Part shown: positions 23,234-32,767 of the stretch, piece by piece
Position numbering within the stretch: position 1 is the stretch's first letter
Layout: the number at the start of each line of letters is the position of its first letter
Source of the DNA: Ignavibacteriales bacterium
Lineage (GTDB): Bacteria > Bacteroidota > Ignavibacteria > Ignavibacteriales > Ignavibacteriaceae
DNA length: 42,143 nt
Direction of reading: 5' to 3'
Assembly: GCA_003141435.1 (NCBI GenBank)
Contig: PLLW01000082.1
Span: 1 to 42,143, forward strand
Notes under the pieces: model-generated
Databases searched by the model: none
What the model saw: the letters and a program-made list of their open reading frames with translations, nothing else
Told to the model about the DNA's origin: nothing
Position numbers and translations under genes: made by a program

Positions 23234-24422
23234 AAAATTTAGAGTTGTTTGGCTTTGTCATTTTGCCAATGCACAAATGAAAGCTTTCTTTCACACACCA
23301 CACGTAAATGAATTTGCACCGTGGATAGATAATCTGATTGAATTATTTCAAGATAGAACTGACATTGAACTTCATATTGTGGCACCCAATATTTTTACGA
23401 ACAAACAACAATATGTTAAGATAAAAAATGTGCAATACCATTTTTATCAACATGCACCAAATTTTATTCCTGGGAAAGTTTATAATCGACTACGCATAGA
23501 ATCAAGGACAAATTATTGCTATGCAAAACAGAGAATTAAAAAAATAATAAGGAATATTAATCCAAATATCATTCATCTGCACGGTGCCGAAAACCCATAT
23601 TATTCTGTCGGCATTCTTCCGCTTATAGACCAGTTTCCTACATTTGTAACAATACAAGGATTTGTAAGAAATGCAAGTGCACGCGATTTTAGTACAAATA
23701 AAAGGATAAAAATAGAAGAAGAAATCCTTAAAAGAACGAAGCATATCGGTGTGAGAACTAAGGAAATGGCTCAAATTTCATTATCATTAAACCCACATGT
23801 ACAATTGCATTTTCACGAATATTCGGAGACAATTCCTACTATTACAAAGGATAGCAGTATAGAGTCAACCTTTGATATTATTTTTTTTGCTAAGGTATGT
23901 AAAGATAAAGGAATTGAAGATTTGCTGGAAGCACTGGCGATTGTTAAAAAGAAAAAACCCAACATAACTTTGCATATAATTGGCTATGCTGGTCAATCTT
24001 ATTTACAGCATCTTATAAAAATGACAAAACTGCTTAATATTGAAGCCAATGTAAAGTTTTTGGGTTTTATGGCGTCACAGCAAGACGTTTTTAAACATGC
24101 AATACATGCAAAAATAAACGTGCTGCCGACATATCATGATATTATTCCGGGCACTATCACAGAAAGCATGTTTATGAAATTGCCTGTAATTGCCTATAAT
24201 GTAGGGGGCATACCGGAACTAAATGATAAAGGTCAGGCAATCGTGCTGGTAGAGAAGAATAATATACAACAACTTTCTAATGAAATAGCTGCCTTGCTAG
24301 AAAATGAAAGCAAAAGAAATTCTCTTGCAGAATTTGCATATACTTATGCACAAGAAAGATTTAAAAATAATTATTTGGTAAACGACATAATAAAAGCATA
24401 TAATGAAACATTATCTATATGA
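23214..24422 (+). CDS. GT4-type glycosyltransferase
   Basis: A 402-residue GT-B glycosyltransferase. The C-terminal half carries the GT4 marks: FDIIFFAKVCKDKGIEDLLEAL, NVKFLGFMASQQDVF, VLPTYHDIIPGTITESMFMKLPVIAYNVGGIPEL with the E-x7-type sugar-nucleotide site. The N-terminal half has a Rossmann-like start (FRVVWLCHFANAQMK) and IIHLHGAE. It adds one sugar of the repeat unit at the cytoplasmic membrane face. Donor and acceptor are unknown. It overlaps the flippase gene by 20 bases and the next gene by 20 bases. Confidence 0.85.
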   Translation: MESGTNKKFRVVWLCHFANAQMKAFFHTPHVNEFAPWIDNLIELFQDRTDIELHIVAPNIFTNKQQYVKIKNVQYHFYQHAPNFIPGKVYNRLRIESRTNYCYAKQRIKKIIRNINPNIIHLHGAENPYYSVGILPLIDQFPTFVTIQGFVRNASARDFSTNKRIKIEEEILKRTKHIGVRTKEMAQISLSLNPHVQLHFHEYSETIPTITKDSSIESTFDIIFFAKVCKDKGIEDLLEALAIVKKKKPNITLHIIGYAGQSYLQHLIKMTKLLNIEANVKFLGFMASQQDVFKHAIHAKINVLPTYHDIIPGTITESMFMKLPVIAYNVGGIPELNDKGQAIVLVEKNNIQQLSNEIAALLENESKRNSLAEFAYTYAQERFKNNYLVNDIIKAYNETLSI

Positions 24423-25758
24423 AATAAGAAAGTCGTTTGATAAACGAGGCTATTTTTATTTCATCAGTTTCATGCTTATGGCGAGTACTTTTTTACCACT
24501 TGTGACGAATAATGTCCGCTTTATAACAAACGATTTTTGGTGGTCAATTATATGGCTATTTTCTTTAATTGTATTTAAACCACAAGTATTCCAAAATAAG
24601 CTAATACTATTTGTTATTTTATACGGTGTAATATTTATTTTAATATTACTTAATACTTTGTGGGTTAATGTTGATGAGGGGAATAAACATCAAATAACTG
24701 AGGAGTGGTATGATGTTTTAGTGGCATTATCTGTCTTAACCTATTTCAGAATTGAGCAGGATTATTTTCGGTTTGCAAAATTAGTAAAATGGATAATGAT
24801 ATTTATTTTTATTACGGCAGTGATGTCCATAGTTGTTTCATTGATGGATCCCATGTATGTTAGAGATTTAACAGGTATAGCTGATTATAAATTAAATAGT
24901 GAAGTAGAAACAATTTTAAGTTATAAAAAATACGGTGGAGGTGACTATAGTTTTGCTAGTGGTCTGGTCTGTTTATTCCCTATATTAATTTATTATTTCA
25001 AAAATAATCATAAGTGTATTATAAAAAAGCAATATGTGCTAATATTTGCGGTTGTTTGTTTCTTTGCCTTGTTAAGAATACAAATATTTGCAAATATTTT
25101 AATTTCTTCGTTTATAATTGCTTTTAGCATTTTAGGGACTAAAAACTTAAAAAGAAATATTATCATCTTAAGTTTTGTAATTGTTGTGATATTATGTATT
25201 CCAATGCGATTTTATACAGATATAATGATTTACGCAAGCACATGGTTCCCGAGCAATTCCGAAATTCATTTCAAATTAAATGAAACAGTAAAATTTTTAC
25301 TAGGAAATTATGCCGGTTCAGATATAACTGCTAGAGCTGACCGCTATCCATTATTACAGAAAGCTTTTATTGCAAATCCTTTATTGGGGCATTTTATCTC
25401 TGGTCGCACTAACGATATATTTCTCGGTTACCATTTATATTGGATGAATAAACTGGCAGTTTACGGGCTTTTAGGAACAATACCCTTTCTTTATATTATA
25501 TATAACTTTATAAAAGGAAGTTTGAAATATTTTGATAAAGAATTTACATTCTATTTTTCGCTTTCCATTTTTTCAATTGTCGTCTTAGGGTTAATGAAGG
25601 CGCTTGCGGGACGAGCAACATGGTACGTTTTTTTTATTATAGTACCAGGGCTTTATTATTTGCCCATACTCAGAAAAAGAGATAAGCAGTATAATAACAC
25701 ACACAAAAATGATATTAATTTACAAGGCAATAAATGGTCTGGTATTAATGAATACTAA
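24403..25758 (+). CDS. Wzy-like polysaccharide polymerase
   Basis: A 451-residue membrane protein with about 10-12 hydrophobic segments and a larger extracytoplasmic loop (~residues 285-340, WFPSNSEIHFKLNETVKFLLGNYAGSDITARADRYP...LLGHFISGRTNDIFLGYH). This layout, with Arg-containing loops and a late LGH-like motif, is that of Wzy polymerases / O-antigen ligase superfamily. Wzy proteins share little sequence, so assignment rests on topology and on lying next to Wzx and glycosyltransferases. It would polymerise flipped repeat units in the periplasm. Confidence 0.75.
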   Translation: MKHYLYEIRKSFDKRGYFYFISFMLMASTFLPLVTNNVRFITNDFWWSIIWLFSLIVFKPQVFQNKLILFVILYGVIFILILLNTLWVNVDEGNKHQITEEWYDVLVALSVLTYFRIEQDYFRFAKLVKWIMIFIFITAVMSIVVSLMDPMYVRDLTGIADYKLNSEVETILSYKKYGGGDYSFASGLVCLFPILIYYFKNNHKCIIKKQYVLIFAVVCFFALLRIQIFANILISSFIIAFSILGTKNLKRNIIILSFVIVVILCIPMRFYTDIMIYASTWFPSNSEIHFKLNETVKFLLGNYAGSDITARADRYPLLQKAFIANPLLGHFISGRTNDIFLGYHLYWMNKLAVYGLLGTIPFLYIIYNFIKGSLKYFDKEFTFYFSLSIFSIVVLGLMKALAGRATWYVFFIIVPGLYYLPILRKRDKQYNNTHKNDINLQGNKWSGINEY

Positions 25759-26926
25759 AATAATATATATAATTACCGATAGTCCTATACCCATGGGGAT
25801 GGCAGAAGCTAGTAGAATTTTTTCATATGCTAAAGGATTCCTTTATCATAAATTACCTTGTGAAATAGTAGTATTTAGAAAAACAGAATCTAGACAAAAT
25901 ATTATAAATTTTAATGTAGAAGGTGAATCAGAAGGTGTAAAATTTAGATATTTATTTAAGTCCACTATAAAAGCAAAATATTTCTTCAAACGAAGACTCG
26001 ATGCTTTTATTGGAATTGTTAAGTTATTCTTATTTTCAGCTTTGTATGTCAAACCTGAATCTGTAATAATTTATTATTCTTCATACACCATGCCGGTTGT
26101 TGCTTTAAGGCTAGCTAAAGTGTTTAATAAGGTAATTCTTCTAAAGGAAGAGGGCGAACATCCTTCTGTCCGTAAAAGAAATCATAATCTATTTAGTCGT
26201 TTAATAATTGACCATATTCATTATCGCTTATTTAATGGGTTTCTTTTGATAACTCAAAATTTAATGCAATATTTTGATAAAAAATATCCTGGGAAAGCCA
26301 AAATTCACGTCACTTTGACTGTCGATCAAGAAAGATTTTTAAATTTAAATACAGAGAAGAAAAATTTTATTACATATTTAGGACAATTAAATGACAAAAA
26401 AGATGGGGTTGGTATTTTGATAAAAGCATTTGCAAAGGTCGTTCAAAAATTTCCGGGCTATTATTTAAATTTAATTGGAGAGGCTGAAAGCAAAGAATTG
26501 AGAGATAAATATGAAAAAGACGTTCTCAATTATGGGATAGAAGAAAATGTAGTTTTTAGAGGAAGTATTGATAGAAATACAGTTCCAAATGTATTAATGG
26601 AGTCAACAGTATTAGTTTTACCAAGACCGGATAGTATTCAAGCTAGGAATGGCTTTCCAACTAAGCTTGGTGAATATCTAGCGACGGGCAATCCAGTAGT
26701 GGTTACCTCAGTTGGAGAAATTCCCAATTATTTAATAGATAAAAAAAGTGCATTTTTAGCAATTCCTGGAAGTGTAGAAAATCTGGCAGAAAAAATTTGT
26801 GAGGTATTAAACAATTTAGAATTTGCAAAAAAAGTAGGGTTAAATGGTCAGAAAGTTGCCGCAAAACATTTTAATAAAAACGACGAAACCAAAAAAATTA
26901 TTGAATTCATAAGGGAAAACTTTTAA
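25748..26926 (+). CDS. GT4-type glycosyltransferase
   Basis: About 392 residues from ATG 25748 (MNTKIIYIITDSPIPMG), which gives the usual beta-strand start; an upstream in-frame ATG at 25709 would add 13 residues. C-terminal GT4 domain: FITYLGQLNDKKDGVGILIKAF, YLNLIGEAESKELRD, NVVFRGSIDRNTVPNVL, VLPRPDSIQARNGFPTKLGEYLATGNPVVVTSVGEIP. In this subgroup the site is GFPTKLGEYLA, with the second Glu of the EX7E motif in GEYLATG. Overlaps the polymerase gene by 11 bases. Adds one sugar of the repeat unit; donor unknown. Confidence 0.83.
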   Translation: MNTKIIYIITDSPIPMGMAEASRIFSYAKGFLYHKLPCEIVVFRKTESRQNIINFNVEGESEGVKFRYLFKSTIKAKYFFKRRLDAFIGIVKLFLFSALYVKPESVIIYYSSYTMPVVALRLAKVFNKVILLKEEGEHPSVRKRNHNLFSRLIIDHIHYRLFNGFLLITQNLMQYFDKKYPGKAKIHVTLTVDQERFLNLNTEKKNFITYLGQLNDKKDGVGILIKAFAKVVQKFPGYYLNLIGEAESKELRDKYEKDVLNYGIEENVVFRGSIDRNTVPNVLMESTVLVLPRPDSIQARNGFPTKLGEYLATGNPVVVTSVGEIPNYLIDKKSAFLAIPGSVENLAEKICEVLNNLEFAKKVGLNGQKVAAKHFNKNDETKKIIEFIRENF

Positions 26927-27010
26927 TTAATTTGCAGAATAGTCGAATCCATTCCCATTTCTTCTGATCAGAAACAATTCAATAAATTATTAACATAAAA
27001 ATATTAACTT

Positions 27011-27721
27011 ATGAAAGCAGTAATTTTAGCTGGTGGTCTTGGGACAAGGTTAAGACCTTTCACAGAAATTATACCCAAACCTTTATTACCAATTGGTGAA
27101 AAAGCAGTTCTGGAAGTTCAGATTGAACAGCTCAAGAAATATGGATTTGATGAAATTTTCCTAGCCACAAATTATAAATCTGAATATATTCAAAATTATT
27201 TTGGAGATGGTTCTAAATATGGAGTAAAACTTCATATTAGTAAGGAATCTAAGAAATTAGGCACTGTTGGTCCTATTACGCTGCTTAAAGAAAAGTTAAC
27301 TGAACCATTTCTCGTTATGAATGGTGACATTCTTACTTCAATGAACTACGAAAAACTATTTAATTTTGCCTTAAATATTGATTCCGATTTAACAGTTACG
27401 GTAAAGGAAATAATTACCCCTTTCCAGTTCGGTAATATTTTTTATGAGGGTGATTATGTAACCGGTATTCAGGAAAAACCAAATATCAGAACAGAAATAT
27501 TAGCAGGGATTTACATATATAAACCAAAAATATTTGAAATAATTCCTGAAAATGAGTCGTTTAGTATGGATCATCTGATAAATAAAATGATAGATTTGAA
27601 GCTGCCGATTGCAAAATATGAAATGCATGAATATTGGTTGGATATTGGAAGTGAAGATGATTATAAAAAAGCACAGGAAGCATATAAAAATAATTTTACT
27701 ATAGATGAAAACAATGAGTAA
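27011..27721 (+). CDS. sugar-1-phosphate nucleotidyltransferase
   Basis: A 236-residue enzyme with the NTP-transferase signature GGLGTRLRPFTEIIPKPLLPIGEKA (residues 8-32), which contains the activating Arg and Lys, and the metal-binding Asp in VMNGDILT. It lacks the C-terminal CBS or left-handed helix parts present in PtmE or GlmU. The start is 84 bases after the preceding gene and it overlaps the LegB-like gene by 17 bases, so it likely supplies the NDP-sugar used by LegB/LegC. In Campylobacter the analogous PtmE makes GDP-glucosamine; whether this one uses GTP, UTP or another nucleotide cannot be told. Confidence 0.82.
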   Translation: MKAVILAGGLGTRLRPFTEIIPKPLLPIGEKAVLEVQIEQLKKYGFDEIFLATNYKSEYIQNYFGDGSKYGVKLHISKESKKLGTVGPITLLKEKLTEPFLVMNGDILTSMNYEKLFNFALNIDSDLTVTVKEIITPFQFGNIFYEGDYVTGIQEKPNIRTEILAGIYIYKPKIFEIIPENESFSMDHLINKMIDLKLPIAKYEMHEYWLDIGSEDDYKKAQEAYKNNFTIDENNE

Positions 27722-28706
27722 TGCTAAAAGGAAAATATTAATAACCGGTGCAGATGGTTTTATAGGTTCCCATTTAACAGAGCAATTATTGGAACAGGGA
27801 TATCTGGTAAAAGCACTGTCCTATTATAATTCTTTTAACAATTGGGGCTGGCTTGAGAATATTAAAGAAACCAGGAATCTGGAAATAATAACCGGCGATG
27901 TGCGTGATCCTCACTTTTGCCAACATGTTGCTAAGAAAATTGATATTATTTTTCATTTAGCTGCCCTAATAGCAATTCCATATTCATATATAGCCCCTGA
28001 TTCATATATAGATACAAATATTAAAGGGACATTGAATATTTGTCAGGCAGCTAAAGAAAATGGTGTAAGCAGGGTTTTAGTCACATCAACCTCTGAAGTA
28101 TATGGAACTGCTAAATATGTTCCAATAGATGAAAATCATCCAAAACAGCCTCAGTCACCATATTCTGCTTCAAAGATTGCAGCTGATGCAATGGCTTTAA
28201 GTTTTTATAATGCATTTAATTTACCCGTTGTATTAGTCAGACCATTTAACACATATGGTCCAAGGCAATCAGCCCGGGCGGTTATTCCTACTATAATAAC
28301 ACAGATTGCTAATGGTAAACGCAAAATAAATTTGGGTGATTTAAGTCCTACCAGGGATTTTAATTATGTAAATGATATATGTAATGGTTTTAATCTTTTA
28401 TCCCGGTGTGATGCTGCTATTGGACAGGAAATAAACATTGCAAGTAATACAGAAATATCGGTATATGACCTTTCCCGAATGATAGCTGAAATGATGAATG
28501 TGGAAGTAGAATTTGTTGAAGATGAACAGCGTATAAGACCAAAAAATTCAGAAGTATTCCGTTTAAATGGTGATAATACCAAACTCAGGTCATTAGTAGG
28601 ATATGAACCAAAATATACTCTGCGGGATGGCTTAAAGGAAACTATAAAATGGTTTACAAATTCAGAGAATCTGAAAAAATACAAAGCAGATATTTATAAT
28701 GTTTAA
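27705..28706 (+). CDS. legB: NAD-dependent 4,6-dehydratase, LegB-like
   Basis: A 333-residue extended SDR. GADGFIGSHL (residues 15-24) is the NAD site; the stretch ALSYYNSFNNWGWLENI after the first beta-alpha unit is characteristic of LegB-type NDP-GlcNAc 4,6-dehydratases; STSEVYGTA and Tyr153/Lys157 in YSASK complete the active site; RPFNTYGPRQSARAVIPT follows. It makes the 4-keto-6-deoxy sugar for the aminotransferase encoded next (8-base overlap). A second in-frame ATG at 27714 (MSNAKRK) could be the true start. In legionaminic acid pathways LegB-LegC act together, but the later enzymes are not seen in this window. Confidence 0.85.
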   Translation: MKTMSNAKRKILITGADGFIGSHLTEQLLEQGYLVKALSYYNSFNNWGWLENIKETRNLEIITGDVRDPHFCQHVAKKIDIIFHLAALIAIPYSYIAPDSYIDTNIKGTLNICQAAKENGVSRVLVTSTSEVYGTAKYVPIDENHPKQPQSPYSASKIAADAMALSFYNAFNLPVVLVRPFNTYGPRQSARAVIPTIITQIANGKRKINLGDLSPTRDFNYVNDICNGFNLLSRCDAAIGQEINIASNTEISVYDLSRMIAEMMNVEVEFVEDEQRIRPKNSEVFRLNGDNTKLRSLVGYEPKYTLRDGLKETIKWFTNSENLKKYKADIYNV

Positions 28707-29841
28707 AGATGTAGTTGATTTTATAAGGGAATTATATCATACTGAAGAGTTCATCCCTCTGCACGTACCCAGATTTATTGGGAATGAGAAGAAATATCTT
28801 GTTGAATGTATTGACACTACATTTGTTTCAAGTGTGGGTAAATTTGTAGATAAGTTTGAAGAAATGACAGAACAATATACCGGGTCGAAAAAAGCTGTTG
28901 TATGTGTAAATGGTACAGAAGCCCTGCATATGGCATTAATGCTTTCAGGAGTAAAGGCAGGAGATGAGGTAATTACTCAACCTATTACTTTTGTTGCTAC
29001 TGCAAATGCTATTTCATATACTGGTGCACATCCGGTATTTATCGATGTTGATATGGACACTATGGGATTATCCCCATTCAGTGTTGAAGATTTTCTTGTT
29101 GACTTTGGTGCTATGAGAAATGATGGGTTTTGCTATAACAAAATATCTGGAAATAGAATAAGTGCATGTGTACCTATGCATACATTTGGACATCCTGTTA
29201 AAATTGAAGCCTTAGTGAAGATATGTGAAAAGTATAATATCGCTTTGGTTGAAGATGCAGCCGAGAGTATTGGATCAAAATATAAAGGAAAGCATACAGG
29301 GACGTTTGGGAAGTTTGGAATAATAAGCTATAATGGAAATAAAACCATTACTACGGGCGGGGGAGGGATGATCTTAACAAATGATGAAGAGCTGGGTAAC
29401 CTGGCAAAGCATCTTACAACCCAGGCTAAAATACCTCATCCCTGGGAGTATGCACATGATTATATCGGTTATAATTATAGAATGCCGAATATAAATGCTG
29501 CTCTTGGAGTTGCTCAAATGGAATCGCTAGATACTTTTATTGAAAAGAAAAGGGAAATTGCAGCGATGTACAAATCTTTTTTTGATTCTAAAGGGATTCA
29601 TTTTTTTAGTGAACCTGAAGACTGCTATTCAAATTATTGGTTAAATGCAATAATTCTCAATAGTAAAATAGAACGAGATCAATTTCTTGAATTTACTAAT
29701 GCAAATGGTGTAATGACAAGACCCATATGGAAATTAATGAATAGATTATCAATTTTTAATAACAATAATTATAATGATTTGTCTAATGCAGGATGGCTTG
29801 AAGAAAGGGTTGTGAATCTTCCAAGTAGTTATAGGCTTTAG
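28699..29841 (+). CDS. legC: LegC-family PLP-dependent sugar aminotransferase
   Basis: A 380-residue DegT/DnrJ/EryC1-type aminotransferase. The N-terminus (FIRELYHTEEFIPLHVPRFIGNEKKYL.ECIDTTFVSSVGKFV) is the LegC signature. GTEALHMAL, the cofactor Asp in ALVEDAAESIG, and Lys215 in SYNGNKTITTGGGG (the Schiff-base lysine) are present. The C-terminal WLEERVVNLPSS is complete, so the gene is intact. It aminates C4 of the keto sugar made by LegB. The next gene, 91 bases downstream, encodes a FemAB-like acyltransferase that could modify this amino group. Confidence 0.9.
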   Translation: MFKDVVDFIRELYHTEEFIPLHVPRFIGNEKKYLVECIDTTFVSSVGKFVDKFEEMTEQYTGSKKAVVCVNGTEALHMALMLSGVKAGDEVITQPITFVATANAISYTGAHPVFIDVDMDTMGLSPFSVEDFLVDFGAMRNDGFCYNKISGNRISACVPMHTFGHPVKIEALVKICEKYNIALVEDAAESIGSKYKGKHTGTFGKFGIISYNGNKTITTGGGGMILTNDEELGNLAKHLTTQAKIPHPWEYAHDYIGYNYRMPNINAALGVAQMESLDTFIEKKREIAAMYKSFFDSKGIHFFSEPEDCYSNYWLNAIILNSKIERDQFLEFTNANGVMTRPIWKLMNRLSIFNNNNYNDLSNAGWLEERVVNLPSSYRL

Positions 29842-29932
29842 CTGTCTTAGTTTTAAGCTTGTCAAATTTAATAATGATATCTATTCCCAATGAATATAGA
29901 AATAGAAATAAATGGTATCAAGGATTTTATAA

Positions 29933-30994
29933 ATGAACGATTATGAAATATTCTATCTAACAGATTCAGATAAATGGAATAAATACCTCAAAATGCTTCC
30001 TAGAGAAATGCAAGATATCTATTTTACTCCTGAGTATTATTCTCTCTATGAAAATAATAATGATGGAAAAGCCTTTTGTTTTTTTTATAATGAAGGGGAT
30101 AATATTGCACTATATCCTTTCTTGAAAAACTCAATTAGGGATTTAGGCTATGACCTTGATAAAGAATACTATGATATACAAGGAGCTTATGGCTATAATG
30201 GGGTGTTAACAAATAATACCTCACAAACCTTTTTACATTCTTTTTTTGATTGCGTTAATGAGTTTTGCAAACAAAACAATATTATTGCTGAGTTTTTAAG
30301 AATAAATCCGATTTTACAAAATCCGCTATTATTTCGAACAAATTTTGAACTTATCTATGACAGAGATAATATTAATGTTAACCTGTTAAATGATAATGTA
30401 TATGAAACCGAATATGAATATTCTACAAGAAAGAACATTCAAAAAGCCAAAAGAAGTGGCTTGACTTATAAATGGGTATTTGGGAATGGAATTAACGATA
30501 CCGATTTAGAATTGTTTCGCAAAATATATTATTACACAATGGATAGAAATGGTGCGGATAGTTATTATTATTTCGGCACAGATTTTTTCAATAATATTTT
30601 AAAATATTTGGGGAAAAATTCATTATTTGTTTTTGTATTGATTGATGGTCAAGTTATATCATGTGAACTCGTTATGTTAGGCAAGGGAATTGCCTACTCA
30701 TTTTTGGGAGGGACACTTAGTGATTACTATCAATATAGACCAAATGATTTTTTAAAACATGAAACAATTAAACTTCTGAAAGTTAAGGGATTTTCTAATT
30801 TTTTACTTGGGGGAGGGTCTGAAGGAGTTTTTAAATATAAAAAATCATTTTCCAAAAATGGCGTGGTTCCTTTTTATATTGGGAAAAAAATTCATAATCA
30901 GAAAATATATGACTCTATTATCCAGCAATGGTCCCAAAAAAAACATTCTGAAAGCAATCGTTTATTAAAATATAGAGAAATAAGTGATGAATGA
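29933..30994 (+). CDS. FemAB/GNAT-like acyl- or aminoacyltransferase
   Basis: A 353-residue protein with the two-lobed GNAT layout of FemAB-like proteins. The N-lobe contains YFTPEYYSLYE and FLKNSIRDLGY...YYDIQGAYGYNGVL. The middle has the hallmark basic segment YEYSTRKNIQKAKRSGL, and the C-lobe YSFLGGTLSDYYQYRPNDFLKHETIKLLKVKGFSNFLLGGGSEGVFKYKKSFSK. Such enzymes transfer an acyl or aminoacyl group to an amino group. Next to LegB/LegC, the likely acceptor is the 4-amino sugar; this is inference. A decayed relative lies 160 bases downstream. Confidence 0.75.
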   Translation: MNDYEIFYLTDSDKWNKYLKMLPREMQDIYFTPEYYSLYENNNDGKAFCFFYNEGDNIALYPFLKNSIRDLGYDLDKEYYDIQGAYGYNGVLTNNTSQTFLHSFFDCVNEFCKQNNIIAEFLRINPILQNPLLFRTNFELIYDRDNINVNLLNDNVYETEYEYSTRKNIQKAKRSGLTYKWVFGNGINDTDLELFRKIYYYTMDRNGADSYYYFGTDFFNNILKYLGKNSLFVFVLIDGQVISCELVMLGKGIAYSFLGGTLSDYYQYRPNDFLKHETIKLLKVKGFSNFLLGGGSEGVFKYKKSFSKNGVVPFYIGKKIHNQKIYDSIIQQWSQKKHSESNRLLKYREISDE

Positions 30995-31152
30995 ATTAGT
31001 GGTAATGACAAGTCAATTTCTAGCATAAAAAACATGACCAAAAGTGAAGTCCAAATAATGCATATTACTATTATTACAAAATGTAGCCTAATTAATAAAT
31101 ATATTTGTCACTTTTGTGAATAAATATCAAACTGCAATGAGAATAATCAACA

Positions 31153-31491
31153 ATGAACAACCAATATCTCTTTAATGAAAGATACTTTATAAATACTTTC
31201 GAAAGTTTAGGTCCAAGTGCAATTCTTTTTGAAGTGCTAAATAGTCAAATAAAGGTTGAGTGTGTAGCAATTATTTTTATTTACGGTATTTATGTGCAAT
31301 ATCATCTTTCAGGTCAAATACAAGGTTCTGACAACTCAGTTAATAATTTTATTTTAGACGAAGCAGTAAAAAACGCGTTTAAAAACGGTGCTAAATATTT
31401 TCATTTTGGTATTGGTACTACTTCACATTTTGATGATCCTCTTCTGAAATTCAAAACAAGTTTTTCAAAAGATAAGGGGGGATTTTTATAA
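31153..31491 (+). pseudogene. remnant of a second FemAB-like acyltransferase
   Basis: Open for 112 codons, this stretch matches only the last part of a FemAB/GNAT-like protein. YLFNERYFINTFESLGPSAILF, then VQYHLSGQIQGSD and FILDEAVKNAFKNGAKYFHFGIGTTSHFDDPLLKFKTSFSKDK correspond to the C-lobe of the preceding intact gene (compare LGGGSEGVFKYKKSFSK). The N-lobe is missing upstream and the end is cut short just after the KTSFSK motif. No ribosome binding site is visible. It is best read as a truncated duplicate or a relic of an earlier gene; a short functional protein is less likely. Confidence 0.65.
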
Positions 31492-31532
31492 CTTTTGTCT
31501 ACTCACAAATTTTTATTTATTAAATCATTAAC

Positions 31533-31673
31533 ATGAGCTTTGCTTATAATATTGAACTATTCCAGGAACAAAAACCGATGGGCACGGCGGGAAGCAATTC
31601 TTTGCAAAAAGGGAAAATTTGCAATACATTATTTTTTCAACTATGGTATAAAAAATGGGGGCTAACAAAATGA
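31533..31673 (+). pseudogene. remnant of a sugar nucleotidyltransferase
   Basis: A 46-codon open frame whose translation contains YNIELFQEQKPMGTAGSNSLQ followed by KGKICNTLFF. This matches the internal block 'e.kPLGTAGsl.l......ffV.N.D' of NTP-transferase enzymes such as PtmE or RmlA/GlmU relatives. The N-terminal GG.GTRL motif and everything after the strand are gone. It ends in TGA overlapping the next glycosyltransferase start (ATGA). With the FemAB remnant just upstream it marks a deleted piece of an older sugar pathway. Confidence 0.6.
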
Positions 31674-32767
31674 AAATTCTTTTCTTCATTGGCGCATTAT
31701 GTCTGGGCGGCGCAGAAAGGCGCCTTATTGAGCTATTATCATATTTGAAAAAAAACACAGATTACTCCTTAATGCTTGTAGTTAGAAGAGACCAAATAGA
31801 TTACCCTGCTTTTAATAAATTAAATATTCCATGCATATTTCTTACCAAAAGGTATTATAAAGGAGATAGAACACTTCATTATAGGTTCTATAAAATATGT
31901 AAGGAATACAAACCAGACATCGTTCATACATGGGCCCCCATGCCGGCATTTGTTTCACTATTAGCTATTATACTTTTAAAAATACCTCATGTTAATAGTC
32001 AAATTACTGATGCCCCTCTAAATATTAATAAATGGAGTATTAAAAATTTAATAAATAAAACTAACTTTCTGTTTTCAACAATCATTCTCGCAAATTCCTA
32101 TGCTGGTTTAAAAGCATACAATGTAGAAAATAAAAAGAGCAAAGTTATATACAATGGTGTTTATTTGGATCGATTTAGTAATTTGCCCGATAAAAAAGAA
32201 ATACGATCAAAATATCGGGTATTTTATAATCTCGCTGTAACAATGGTTGCTGAATTTTCCGATAATAAAGATTTTGATCTTTTTATAGAAATCGCAAAAA
32301 TTATAAATTTAAAAAGAAATGATGTATCCTTTCTTGCTGTAGGAAATGGTATTAATTTAGAAAAAATTAAGAAGAGAGTTTTTGATGAACAAATTCAGAA
32401 TGTTATCTTTACCGGGAAAATCGATGATGTTGAAAGTCTCGTTAACCTGGCTGATATTGGTGTTCTATTTTCTACAAATGGAGAAGGAATTTCAAATGCT
32501 ATAATTGAATACATGGCTTTGGGTAAACCTGTAATCGCAAATGATGCCGGTGGGACAAAAGAAATTGTAAAACATAGGGTTAATGGTTATTTAATTTCCA
32601 CTGAGACCACAAAAGAAATAGCCGAACTGATCAATAACTTACTTAATGATAAAGAGAAAAGACAGAAAATGGGCGATGCTGGGAAAAAACTAATCCATGA
32701 ATTTTTTACAATTGAAAGAATGGGGAAAGAATTTGAAAAGGTTTATCAGGAGATAGCAATTTTATAA
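31670..32767 (+). CDS. GT4-type glycosyltransferase
   Basis: A 365-residue GT-B enzyme. ATG 31670 (MKILFFIGALCLGGAERRL) is chosen because GGAERR is the usual glycine-rich opening of GT4 enzymes and starts right after the first beta strand; an ATG at 31655 would add five residues. C-terminal marks: NLAVTMVAEFSDNKDFDLFIEIAKI, FLAVGNGINLEKI, NVIFTGKIDDVESLVNLADIGVLFSTNGEGISNAIIEYMALGKPVIANDAGGTKEIV, including the E-x7-E motif. Adds one sugar of the repeat unit; donor unknown. It starts inside the stop codon of the nucleotidyltransferase remnant. Confidence 0.86.
   Translation: MKILFFIGALCLGGAERRLIELLSYLKKNTDYSLMLVVRRDQIDYPAFNKLNIPCIFLTKRYYKGDRTLHYRFYKICKEYKPDIVHTWAPMPAFVSLLAIILLKIPHVNSQITDAPLNINKWSIKNLINKTNFLFSTIILANSYAGLKAYNVENKKSKVIYNGVYLDRFSNLPDKKEIRSKYRVFYNLAVTMVAEFSDNKDFDLFIEIAKIINLKRNDVSFLAVGNGINLEKIKKRVFDEQIQNVIFTGKIDDVESLVNLADIGVLFSTNGEGISNAIIEYMALGKPVIANDAGGTKEIVKHRVNGYLISTETTKEIAELINNLLNDKEKRQKMGDAGKKLIHEFFTIERMGKEFEKVYQEIAIL

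Noticed and set aside
29890-29946. 18-codon open frame before the FemAB-like gene
   Set aside because: Too short, overlaps the next start in another frame and shows no recognisable motif; could equally be chance.
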